In this document: positions 36,906 through 48,860 of the stretch, piece by piece
How the letters are laid out: each line of letters begins with the position of its first letter
Numbering within the stretch: the first letter of the stretch is position 1
Source of the DNA: Monarcha castaneiventris obscurior
Lineage: Eukaryota; Chordata; Aves; Passeriformes; Monarchidae
Direction: 5' to 3'
NCBI GenBank assembly: GCA_026261815.1
Contig: JAMPIT010000350.1
Coordinates: 3,410,001 to 3,474,000 of the forward strand
Length of the DNA stretch: 64,000 bases
Notes under the pieces: generated by a model
What the model was told of the DNA's origin: nothing
The model's input: only the letters and a program-made list of their open reading frames with translations
Database searches by the model: none
Position numbers and translations under genes: made by a program

Positions 36906-39900
36906 GAAGTGATGAGTTCGGACCCTGGGGTCCAGGTTGTTTCCTAATGCTCTGATTGAAAAACCTGAGTAGGAAGGAAAGGCTGCTGTGTGTTTGTGAG
37001 AGAAGGAAGGAAACCATCAAGGTTCAGCTCTGTAGGTAACCAGAGAAGTGCTTTCTGTGAAACTACCAGAAAAAATAAACAAAGCATGAAACTTTGGCTG
37101 GAAGGAGTCAAGGCTGGAGACAATGTATCTTACTATATACTCAGGGGAAACATACGCTTTACATACTTTTAAAATAACATATCTCTCAGCCTTTTTTCCT
37201 AGTAGAAACACTTAGCAATTTTGTTCAATTCCTTGGATCAAAAGAAGCAGCTACCCAGGCAATTCAGACCAAGCTACAGACCACAGCCCTGGTTTCCTTG
37301 GGCATCACAGCAGCAGGGTGGTGATTGCTCTGGTGTTGCTTCCTGGTTGTCCTGAAGGTGAGGACTGGGTAAATGAAGCAGAACAAAACCAATGCGGAGA
37401 ATATTATCATCAGTACACAGCAAATGAGTCACACAATGTTCCAGGTATTTGAGTGCAGAAGTTTTCTCTGCTGGATTATTTGAATGAAGCACATTATATT
37501 TGATTGTGTCGGTAGAAAAGGTTTTTCCTCCAGTAGCATTTTTAGATTACCTGTTCTTCCTCATGCATTTATTTGCAGTAAATGCAAAGAAAACCTGTGT
37601 GTTCTATCTCTTTTTATACTGTTGAGTATAGATGTAAGTTCTTTAAGACAAGGATATTATTATTTGTAGCAATGGGAAACAAAGGCTCCCACAGTTATTT
37701 AACTGCTTGGTGCATCCTGGGGACGGTCTGATCTTGAAACACTAATATTGTAATAAAACATGATGATAATAGTGTCTTTGGGAGGGCACTTACTGAAATT
37801 GCTTTTTGGGTGTTGTCAAGCACTTTTATTTACCAAATAGATAATGGACTATAAATTAGAGGTAGTAATTAATAATTTGAATTTATCAGAACATAATTTT
37901 CAAAGAGATAAGGGTATTCCTGTTCATAAAATCTATAGTGCTCAGTCAGAAAGATGACAATCATGTGTGATTCAAGTGATCTATGATATTCTAAAGCAGC
38001 AAATCACATAGCTGTGGCATTTAGTAACAGCTATCAGGTGACAAAGAAAGATGGATCAAAACATGTTTGTACAAAACATGTCCATTATGAACGACAAGTA
38101 TTAATAAGTACCACTGCTTTTGATGCAAATAAGCATCACATTAATAAACATCATATTCCGCTGAGAAGCCCTTCATATTTTAAATATGGTCTGTCTTTCT
38201 TGCCATTGTCTCAAAGGCTGAGAGTGTATAGGTCTTAAATCTTCTGAGTTCTGACCTCTCAGTCAGGATTAGTTTTTGGCCATGCCCTACCATGGCATGT
38301 CCTTGGCCACCCATAGTCTCCACAAACAGCAGCTGAAGGAAGGGGAAAATAAAAGGTGGTGGAGACCCATCCTCCATCTCCTGCCTTCAGGAGATCTGTG
38401 CATGGAGTCGGATAAATCCTATCCTCAGTCTCTGAAGGTTTGGGGAATGGAGAAGCTGGCTCTAGGTTTCTGTTAGGCACTTAGTGTGAATGGTTAAATT
38501 TACATGGGAGAGTAGTGGTTTGAGTGGCCAGAAGGGAAAGGGCTTGGTGTCCATCTCAGGGATGGTAGGGGAGAAGATGCCTCACAACCACACTCCATGG
38601 TGAAAAGCTGGCCAACAGCCATCAAAACAAGATTTGATTAGCTGGGGGCCCAGGCTCACCCCAGTGAATGCCCTGCTTGGTCCTCTGCTTGAAAAGGGGA
38701 GATTAATATCTCTCAGGCAAAGCTGTGGGAAGTGGTGATCCTGTAGCTGGGGACAGAGAGAGCCCTGGCACAGGGACAGCAGGGGAAGAGGATCTGCCCC
38801 AGCTGTGCAGGGAGGAGAGCCCTCCTCTCTCACGCAGGAATGCCCGGGGCAGTCACCTTTCCCTTCACTCAGCCTGGCCCTCACCACTCAGCTTGGCACT
38901 GGGGTCTCTAAGCTCTGGTCTAAGGCACCACAAGGCATCTTCCTCAGGCTGGGAGCATGGGTGTCCATGCAGCGCAGACCCCCATGGGGCCTCCTCGGCG
39001 ATTTCCCTTGCACTGCTCCCCAGTGCTCCCTGGGCAAGGAACCATTTGTGTCTCCAAATGCAGCACCGAAGCATGTACTTTGTCCCCAAGACCTGCCAGC
39101 TGCTCTCAATGGGGAGGGATGTTCCGTGTAATTAGCACTCGACATCCCAGAGAGCACCAAAGGTGGCTGTGGCGCCGGGTGTGATGCCGTGACCCCATGG
39201 GGGAGCTGCTGCCTGCTCATGGCCGCGGCCCTCACGCCCGGCCCGGCCTTGCTGGGGCTGGTGGCCCTGCCTCGAACGTGGCAGCTTTGCACTCCCGCAC
39301 GGGCTGTCTGCGCCTTGCGAGCCCCGGTGATAAATCTGCCCTGGGATTAGTCTGCAGCAGCCCTGGCAGCTGCCATTCCTGCTCGGCTCCCTGTACAGAG
39401 CTGGCCCTGCGGTGGTCAGGGACAGCCAAGGTGCCCATGGGGAGGGCACGCTGAGGCTGGGCAACCTGGCAAGAGTCCAGCCAGCCCCACAGCCTGGGTG
39501 CTACAGCCATGGCACTGCAGCTTGCCTGGCACTGCAGGGCACAGAGCCAGGGACATGCCTGCTGCTGCTTTTTGGCCTCCCTCACACTCCCTGGGAAATG
39601 CACCCAGGGGTTTGCATGGACCTCACCACCCTTCAGTGGAGAGGCAGTGGAGGTTCCTCCTTTGCGTTCTTTAAAATAAAAATTCAAGCCTTATTCCATG
39701 CCCTCTCTGCTTCCCACACAACTTCTAATACTTGCAGTTAATTATTTTTCAGTTTCATTTCTGTAAAACACAAATGTTTCCCAGGGAGAGAAGTCTGACA
39801 GCTCTTACCTTGAAGGTGCTATATAATCCTAAAAGTAGGAAAAAAATTAAAATTAGAAATAAAAGGAGGAAAAATCAAAGATATTTGGCTGTCACCAGAA

Positions 39901-40414
39901 ACCCATGAGTGTATTTGATCTTGGGAAAAAAATATGTTAAAATGAAGCAGAAAACCCAGAAAACAATAATGAAAAGACAGGTGTAAAATTAGGGCCTGGT
40001 GCAGCCAGCAGTGAACCAGGGAGATCTGAGTCCTGAGCACCACAAAGAGGTGGGCTGAGTGCTGCTGAGTGCTATTGCAGGGACAGGGAGGGCGACTTCT
40101 TGCAAGACTGGTTTTAGGTCACAAATACTTTGAAATTAGTATTTTCCCTCCCCTTCAATAAGTGAAACCTAAAAAAGGCAAAAGGCATCTTGTCGATGCC
40201 TTAAGTGGAAAACACCCTTTCAAGTATGTTTGATAGTGATCTGAGACACAGCTGCCAGTCCTGGCAGGCAGCAGCAGCCCAAACATGCTATTCTTAGACC
40301 TAGAAACCGTAAGTAGGTCAAGTTACAGTTCGTTCTTATAAACACCATCTCCACTAAAATCAGAAATCAATATGAGGTCAGAAATTTGCAGTATGTTGAA
40401 TCAGCAAAATAAAA
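36906..40414. other. Intergenic DNA with AT-rich and GC-rich blocks
   Basis: 37700-38180 is strongly AT-rich with several homeodomain-like TAATTA sites. 38580-39660 is GC-rich and includes the CpG patch at 39124-39328. Reading frames in the GC-rich part overlap on both strands and show no recognisable domain. Confidence 0.5.
39124..39328. promoter_or_regulatory. Isolated CpG-rich patch (candidate orphan CpG island or enhancer)
   Basis: About 17 CpGs lie in roughly 205 bp (for example GGCGCCGGG, GGCCGCGGCC, CACGCCCGGCCCGG) inside CpG-poor intergenic DNA. It is flanked by a TAATTA motif on the left (near 39127) and by GATAA and GGATTA motifs on the right (39328-39355). Unmethylated CpG patches of this kind often mark enhancers or unannotated transcription starts; here that is an inference from composition. 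Confidence 0.4.
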
Positions 40415-40552
40415 TGGATGGGGCTGGTAAGAGCATGGTGCTAATAGCACCAAGGTTGTGGGTTTGATTCTCCTGTGGGCCATTCACTTCAGAGTGGCAC
40501 TTCATGGTCCTTCTGGGTCCCTTCCAGCTCATACTGTTCTGTGATTTTGTGG
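40415..40552 (+). mobile_element. tRNA-Ile-derived SINE with CR1-like tail (TguSINE1-type)
   Basis: The left part (40415-40482) resembles tRNA-Ile(AAT). It has GGTAAGAGCATGGTGCTAAT with the anticodon AAT at 40443-40445, a B-box-like GGTTTGATTCT at 40461-40471, and an end GGGCCA. The D-arm/A-box region is shortened. The right part (40483-40552) is a CR1-style 3' tail (TCTGGGTCCCTTCCAGCTC, then TTCTGTGATTTTGTGG), which would allow mobilisation by CR1 reverse transcriptase. Composite elements of this type are known from songbird genomes. It is not a functional tRNA gene, because the acceptor and D arms cannot fold properly. Confidence 0.8.
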
Positions 40553-41593
40553 GTTCATTTAGCCTCCAAATAGCTGTACTTTTGGTTCATCCCCATTTTT
40601 ACCAAATGTGGTTTTGCTCCATATGCTATCAGTAGTTGGAGACTTCTCCCTGGCTGGGGAGGTACCATGAGTCCCCTGAAGGTCTGGCAGATACAAGACA
40701 GCAGTACAGTTTGGGAATGCTTTTCATTTACATATCCTACGGTAAAGCTAAATAGTTGATGAGATTAAGAAAATAGCTGCAACTTGTCAAGTGCTTAGTG
40801 ATTGCTAATAAACACACGGCCTGTGTGTCTGGGCTGATTCCAGAGTCTCAGGGCCTTGTTTGCCACAGCTGAGAGGGATGCACAGGTTGTGCCAGTCCAC
40901 CCGGGTGCCTGACTCCTGGAAATGTAGCTCTTCAGTCATGCCTGGCCTTGGCCAGTGGCAGCCAGCCAGGAGCCCTGGGAGCACATGCGAGTGACCACGT
41001 CCAGGCCATGTTTGCTGAACATGCATTTCAGGTCCCATTCTTCACTGGCTGCACCAAGGGCTTCCCAGGACCTGGGGCATCAACAGTGACTGGGGGCACA
41101 GCAGCAGGCAGAGTTCTCCCGAGCAGGGCTTCTCATGGTGTCCTAGAGGAGTTACCATCGCTGCTCTCCCCTGATATCCTGTCTTTTGGAGCTACTCACA
41201 TCTGCTTGACACCATCCTGAGCAGCAGTGGGCTGCTTTTGTTAAACTGCTGGCTGGAAAGGAGGCATGAGGAGCAGCAGAGGTGGATGGGGCTGGGCAGC
41301 TGAGGTGGTGCTCCTGTCACAGGGCACTCTGTCTCTGAGAGGGCTATGCCAGCGTCCTGACTGCTCCTGAGGGTGGCTGTGTCTCCACCAGTGCCTGTGC
41401 TGCTTACACAGGACACGTCACCAGGGTCCTGGCTTCCCCAAAGCCACTGCTCTCTCCTCTGTGCTCTTGCCTCTCTTTCTTTCTGGGATGGAAACATTTA
41501 GACATGGAAGGAGTTAATTTGTAGGCCAAAAAGAAGGTTTGGTGTAAAATGTAGGTAGAAAATCCAGTGTAGGTTTTAATCCTGCATTCTCTT

Positions 41594-41616
41594 CCCCCTG
41601 CCCCCCCCGCCCCCCC
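41594..41616 (-). repeat. C-rich tract (G-rich on the minus strand)
   Basis: Runs of C5, C8 and C7 are separated by TG and G. The minus strand is thus almost pure G and could fold into a G-quadruplex by splitting the long runs. Confidence 0.7.
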
Positions 41617-44600
41617 TTTTCATCTGCTTAATTTTATTACATATTTTATACAGTCTTTGGGTCTGGTGTTACAAATTTGTTTCCACTCTATTCCACACAA
41701 GTGTTACGTTACAGCTCAGGGACCTCCTTCACATCCATTTGAGCACTGCCTAATTATAGCTCAAGCTGGCCTTGTAAATAGGCACAGAATCTTTTCCAAA
41801 TCACGTTCCTCTTCATCCTTTTCATTACAAAGGCAGATGGGCTGCAGTTGTTTACAGCCACCTTGGTGGAGGAACCAAGACCAGAACATCTTTATCAGCA
41901 CTGAGCTCATACTGATCATGAAAAAAACCATCCTAGCTTGATTGCAGACAATGAGAAGGGACGAATACACCAAAATGTGGTTTTCAGATAAGCCTGATAG
42001 GCAGTGAAATGTCTGGAGACTGATCAGTGAGCTCTTGACAGAAAAGACTGAGGCTTAGCTGAACCTGAAATGAAAGAGGGGTCTCTTAATTGTGAGTCTG
42101 AGCCTTTTCCCTGATACTGCAACTCAGTCAGTGGACTGATTTAATTCCTTGCCCTTGTTAAAACAGATTCAAAGTTCTGACTTGTTTGGGATCCCATAAT
42201 CAACCAAAATCCAAGTTAAATCTTTAAGAACTTCAGTTTTCAGTTGGTATAAATGTGTCAAGTCCTGTCATTCATAATGATTTTCACAGTGTCTTTGAAG
42301 TTTCCCTTGCACCTCCAGCATGAAGAAGCATATTAGCAAACAGTAATACTGCACTTAAACTGAAAATCATATGTGCATATACTGTAGTTAGAAGTGTTTG
42401 ACAACAGGAGTCCTGAGGTGCAAAGCCATCAGGCAAATGACCTTCTAACCCAGCAATTTGTGTTCCACCTTTCAAGCAAATGTTCTTGTTTCCAGGTCCT
42501 AATTCAAAGGTCAGCAACAATATCACTGTTAAGTTCTTAAGTAGCCCTTGGCTATACTGCAGCTTTTAACGTAGGAATAAAATTGTATTTATATATTAGC
42601 TGACACAAGATACAGCTACAGCTTGGGTAGGTCCTGCCTATGTAACTGAATATATCTTTCATTATAGCCTCCAGGCTGCTCAAGACCACTGATGGCAGTG
42701 TTTAGAAGACTGGCAATTCACACCAACTTAACTCCAAAATGAAATTGTCCGCTAAATTTATTCATTAGCAGCACACTTGCAAATGGGTATTTCTTGCACC
42801 ATATTAAGCATTGCCACTACATAGAGAGAAGTCTTAGTCCCTGACAGTCATAAAATTAACTGTGAGTGTATGATATCACAGAGATAACAGTTTGCACTAC
42901 TGGCTATGGTCTCGGTCATTCATAATCACCGAGGTCCTGAGAGTTCATCAGAAAGAGAATTCAGAGCACAGGTGGTCTCTTTCTTCTCTGATTTTCCTTG
43001 TTGATGCCTTCTGCTTTTATGCTATTGACCCTCTCCAAAGAGGGACAGAAGGTCTCCTTTCTTCCTGATGCCACTTGTGCTATTTTCTGGTGTCTTGCCA
43101 ACAGTTCTTATCCCATCTATTTCTATGCCCCTGTGCTTCTCCTCTCTCAGGGCAAAGAACCATTTGTGTATCCAACTGTTTTTTTTACTGGGATACCTCC
43201 TATGCTCAGCTACAGCTATCTTTCCCCCTTTGATGATGACTTTGCTCACATGCTTTTGCAAAATTGTGCCTACCGATGCCATTACAATGTGACAAAATAC
43301 TTGCATGAAGCTGGTAATTGCCTTATTTTAGCGTTCAGGATGAAGGCAAGTTATTACTGATGTTATCCTGACTAGTGCATGTCTCTTCTATTGGTGCCAG
43401 GCCTCTGTTTTGACTACACTGTACTGATATGGAGCAACCCAACCAATACTCCATCTACAAGGACATACACTTCTGTAACTGAGGTGTTAAAGAACATGGT
43501 ACTGAAGCAGACAGCAAAGCAGTCAAAAGAATCCCAAAAACCAAATGCAAAACAGAATCAAAAGAACTTGATTAACAAAAACCACCAGGGGCTAAATCAA
43601 TTAGAAACTATTAGCATATTTTTTTGGTAGTAAGTTCAACCTCCTGCTTCTAGCAAGATCAACCTGGCTGCAGGACATTTGAGGCTCATCGAGGATTCGT
43701 GGGAGCCTTTTCTCTATATGTCTTTATGGAGTACTTTGCCCTCAGTTTGGTTAACTTGTGACATCCTCCTGGAGGTTTCCTGCTGGCACCAATGCTACAA
43801 CAGGCAAAACGATGGTCCAAAGGGCAACACCTTCCTTTACTGACCCACCACCAGGATGAGACTCTGAGCAAAGAATGACATTGAAGACCTCTGGGAAAAT
43901 GGCCAGTGATCCCAAAATTAAACTTGTCAGGCTAGCTGTGGTGATGATCATTGGGGTCTGAAGCAGGACTGAGACAGAACTGTATCACTCCAGATCCAAT
44001 GTATCTCTTCAAATGGCTCAAGCCAAACAACAATATGTTCCTGTATGTTGGCCACACTCACCAAGCTCCAGCATTTGGCTCCAGAGTCTGAACAGAGAGC
44101 ATGGGTTGGCATCACATCTCACTCAGAGGTCTCCAGACGTGCCACCTGATTCTCTTGGAGCCCATATATTGATCTGGTCATCTGTGTCCCCACGCCTCCA
44201 GGAAGAGGCTCCTCACTGAATTCAGTGGTGGCACTGGTGACTGCTATGACAGCTGCTTGTTTGGAGTGCAATGAGAAATGGCTGCATCCTTCACGTGGGA
44301 AATAGAAGACCTGGAGTTGGTTTCCTCAGCCTAGGGACGACCAGATTTGCTTCTCCCAGTACAGCTTGTGGGGAATATTTTTCACCCAGTGCTCTAAAAT
44401 GTGGCAATCAAGGCTCATGGGATGATAGGGACTCAGGTGGGGGGGGATGGGGGTGACAGGACAGTAACTGAGGTGCAAAGTGTCCTTGACCTGGCTAGGC
44501 TGAATATGTGGGACCAGACTGCAGGAATACAGGGCCACGGTCCCTCCCTTTGGCTCTGTGGGCTGTGGTATATGCTATCACCCTGCTGTACACAGAGCAA

Positions 44601-46550
44601 GGGTTACGTACCCATTTCATGTACTGCCTGAACATGGGGCTTCTGGTTAATGGAAAGGAAAGCTTCTGAAAAGCTGAAACTGGTTACGCTTCAGCTGTAT
44701 TGGCATTTTCGTGATATTTCTTGGACTACAGAAAGCCCCTCTGTTGGTCAGTGGCAAAATCTCAAATGGCTGGAACAAGACTAGATCCATTTTTTCATTA
44801 AGGGCATCACCATTTGAATATAACATGCCTGGATAACAATTTGCCTGTGGCCTGATTCAGCAAAGCTCAAGTGCACTCAACTCTGAGTGAGAAGAGCTAT
44901 TCTGAAATCAGCAGCTGACTCATGAACAGCTAAACATGCACTTAAGCACTTGTTGGGATGCTGCAGCATGGCTCCTTGCCTGCAGGGACCTCGGCGCCCA
45001 GCCAGGCTGGGGATGGAGGGAATGGACACCCCCCACCCCCTGAGCTGTGCATTTATTACATTACCACTTTTTTGCTACTAGGCAGAAAAGAGGTTGGGAT
45101 CTAAGAGCCAGTGGCACTGGGGAATTTTTCCTTCCCTGTCCTGGCTCCCTTCAGTTCCAAATGGGAATGTGGCTCTCAGAAGGTCCCCTCCTGTAGTGTC
45201 AGCTGAGATACAAGCACCCAGCAAGCTGCACACTCACATTCCTTCCGCTGTATAACTAAGGCACTTACTTAAATGTCTTAAAACACTTTGCTTGTAAGTG
45301 AAGAGGTATTTTTTCAGGCCCAGAACACTCACAGGGAGGTTTGTTTTTGTTGCTTACTTTGATTTCATCAGCTGTGTCCCTTTTGGGGTTGCCTCTTAGT
45401 AGGCAGAAAAGGGCTGAAGGTGACAGTGGATTATTTAACCAGTGCCCTCAGTGAAGAGTTATCTAGTCCTCCTAATCCTTCTCCATGTGTTCTCTTGATT
45501 TCCATGCCTGGAAGAATAAGAGCACCAAACTTTAGCTGAAACATTATACTGCAGGATCCTCACTGTAGAAATAATTCATCCAAACAAGTCCTTCTGGTAT
45601 TAGATAATGCCCAGCCAGTCCTTAATGAGATTTTGAAGCAAGAGCTGACAGGTGTCCTGTGGCGGGGATGGATGCACGTTCCAGGGATAGCTGTGGGGGG
45701 GACTTTGGAGCCCCAGACCCATGGCAACAGTGGCAACCCCACGTTGCCAACAGCAGGCTCTGGCTGTACATTGTGCCTTGGCCATTTGAGACCACACAAC
45801 TTGTCCCAGGAAATCTGCCAGGCGTCACGACTGCCCTGGAACAGGGCTGGTGTGAATATATAGAACTGCGAGCCGTAAGGAATACTTCAGATGCTGCTGC
45901 AGCAAGGACTAATGACTGAAAAGGAAAACTCAGCTTGAAATTCAGGGTCTATGAAGATTAGCTTTCAACCCTCTATAAACTATCAGAATCTGTCCTTTGC
46001 CTGTCCATAAACACCAAGGCCTTCATATTATCTCCTCATGGGAATGACATGCTCCAAAGGTCTGGTAAAAGACCCATATTCACATTTGTAAAAAAATCCC
46101 AGTCCCAACAGGGAAATATTGCTACCTAGAGCAAGAGCAGGGAGTTTGTGGTTGGTATGTTTCATTTTGAAAAAATAATTTTTGAAATAGACTTTAAAAA
46201 TCCCCAACTTTCTTAGTTTGTTACAGAAGATATTTACAGTACATAAAGTATATGAACACGACAAATATGATCCCGGCTGGGTTTAAATTGCAATTTTTAA
46301 GCAAATTTATTTCAGTCGCAATAAAGGGGTTAGTGGTGAATTGTGCATGATCTCCAGGCTTCATATCTAGACTCCCTTTCCTCCTTGCTGAGAGCATCTT
46401 GTGCCATGGCTGTGTTCTTTCTGTACCCAGGAAGCAGGTTTGCATTGGAATAACATGCTTATACCAGATGAGGGTTATTTTGGCATCTTTAGTGGTGTCT
46501 AGTTATGAAAATATTCCTTCTGGTTCTTCTCCATCTCCAAGCTGGAGATA

Positions 46551-46589
46551 GAAGCAAAAGTTGGAAGCAAAAGTTGGAAGCAAAAGAAG
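46551..46589. repeat. 13-bp tandem repeat, about 3 copies
   Basis: The unit GAAGCAAAAGTTG occurs at 46551 and 46564, and a third copy from 46577 ends GAAG instead of GTTG. Confidence 0.9.
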
Positions 46590-48678
46590 TTACTTTTCTA
46601 GTTGTCTGGACTATGCTAAAAAGAAATGTAAATGTCTTGTGCTCATACATATCTACACGGCTGCTTTTTCTCTATTCATCTCCACCTGAGACTGAAGCAG
46701 GTGGCCTGTGAAAGTTGGACACCTCAAGCTGTATTAAGGAAAAGTTGCCCCAGCCCTTCAGCATTCTCAGGAATATCTTCTTGGGTTTTCTGGCCTCTGC
46801 AGATACCACCAAAGCTGTTCCAGTCCTGTGTAGAGTTGAACTGCAGCACAGCTCTTCTTTGTAAGTGCTGTACATGCAGGGATCCTTTTGCTCCTGTGAA
46901 AGGTTTGGCAGTGATCTCATGAGGTTGGCTTGGGAAGACTCATCCCCATTCCTGGGGATCTGCAGGTTAGACCCTCCCCACAAGGGGTGGTTGGGACCAA
47001 GGCAGACATCTGCCCCAGCACCACCCCGCTGTCCGCAGTGGCCTGCACTGGCTGACATCCCACAGAAGAGTCTCCAGAGCTGCTGAGTTTGTCCTTTCTC
47101 CCCACTGACTGCTGGGGCATCTCAGAAAGATTGGCCTTGCTGGGCTGAAGTTGTGCTTTGGCTGTGTGCACCTAAGTCCTCATCATACAGATAGGTGAGC
47201 AAAAAAAATCGTGCTGGCTTTCTGTCTATGTCTTTCCATCTTTTCCCTGCCCCCACCCCACCACCCTGTTCTCTCCTCTGGGTTTATCTAGGAATAAAAA
47301 AGAGTCAATGCAATTGTTTCGTTGTCCATGAACTACTTACAGCAAACAGCTTTCCAGTATGCCCTTTATCAAATGGAAAGACTATAGCTCGGTCTTTAGT
47401 GATCCTCAGCTTTGAAATTCAAAGAAAAGAACTTGTTGTCTACAAAGTAAACAAATAAAGCTTTTGAATGGAAAAAACCCCCCAACCTTTTTTTTTTAAA
47501 AAAAACAATATTTTCAGACTTTCCTCTTTCTGTCTCTTGAATAAAACATCCAACACTTTTTCAAAGAATTTTTTGTCCAAATGAAATAAGAAGACCTGAA
47601 AAGATTTTCCATTTTTTCGCAATAGCTTGTCCTGCAGGTCCATCCAGTTTTCACAAGAGTGTGAAAGGTCCAAGAGATGGACAGAATCAGTATTGCTTGA
47701 ACTAAAAACATGACAGAGTCTCTCTGGATTTCCTGGGGTTTACATCAGGCCCTAGAGGGAGGTTGTTTTGCCAGCTGTGATGTTTCTCCCTGAGCTCACT
47801 GCAGCTACAATTTGCAGTAAACATTAACTGCTTCTCTACTGCAATTTTCACATTTGTCCAGGAACATATTATAGGAAAACTAAGAAATAGTACAGTATTT
47901 ACAGATCAGATGAATTCATGTAAATTCATCACCTCAGTGAACTGTTCTTAGGAAAGATAGCGAGAAATAAACTGTGAATAATTTGTCCCCAGTCCTACAA
48001 AGAGGAAGGTGGGAGAAGAGGCATTTTAAAAACTCACTCAATGTGTCAGCGATTTTCTCCAGGCTTTTTTAGCTCAAATGGTTTTTAGCAAAATTAAAAA
48101 AAAAATAAGGTGTTAAAATAAGTCTTTTCCAGAAGTTTTCCAGGAATGTTTCTAATGGAAAAAGGTGCATACAAACCTCAATGCAGCTAATTTAATACTC
48201 TTGACATTTTCTGGTAGCTGGGATTATGCAGAATGAGGAAATTATGCAGAATGAGTAAAAGTCATCGAAGCACATGGACCTGCCTCTGCTTAACTGCCTT
48301 CCTGCCACCAAGCTGGTTTTAGGTTATAATGTGCTAGCTAGGCTGAAAGGCTGGCGAGAAATTAGGGGTTGCCATTCTGCTTGCATTATCTTTCCATGGC
48401 AGAATCCAGGATATTCCTGTGGTGAGGTGTGCCTCCTATCAGCAATTCCCGCCTGTACAGCACACTACCCTTTAGAAACACTTGAAATTAGGAGAGTAGC
48501 TATTAATGATGTACCTCCTCCGACACGCATTTATTACTGTATCTAGAATGTAAGCAGGAAAATGCCATATGATTTCCACAGTTTCGCTTCCTGAAGTTGC
48601 CTGACTTGGCTTTGACTTTTCCAACACCATGAAATCATAGCATAGGCTCCATGGGTACTGGGCAATCCCCCAAGGTCC

Positions 48679-48860
48679 CGTTTGCGTGCTGTTTCCAGAG
48701 AGCACTGCAGTGACATCTGAGCTCCTGAGCACATCCTGTGTTGGGGTGGTGCGTTCACAGCGTGGGTGCAGCATCGGTGCCGTGCTGCTCTGCCCGTGCT
48801 CAGCCCAGGGCTGCTGCCTGCCCTCCCTGCACCGCAGCAGCGCTGCCTGTGGGGCGCCCG
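48679..48860. promoter_or_regulatory. Weak CpG-enriched patch
   Basis: About 11 CpGs occur in 180 bp (for example CAGCGTGGG, CATCGGTGCCG, GGGCGCCCGAG), above the local background but weaker than the patch at 39124-39328. Function is unknown. Confidence 0.25.

Noticed and set aside
38582..39741. Overlapping open frames of 70-150 codons on both strands
   Set aside because: They are explained by high GC content. There is no consistent splice structure and no domain.
40415..40482. Functional tRNA-Ile gene
   Set aside because: The D-arm is shortened, the acceptor stem does not pair and a CR1-like tail follows, so it is a SINE head.
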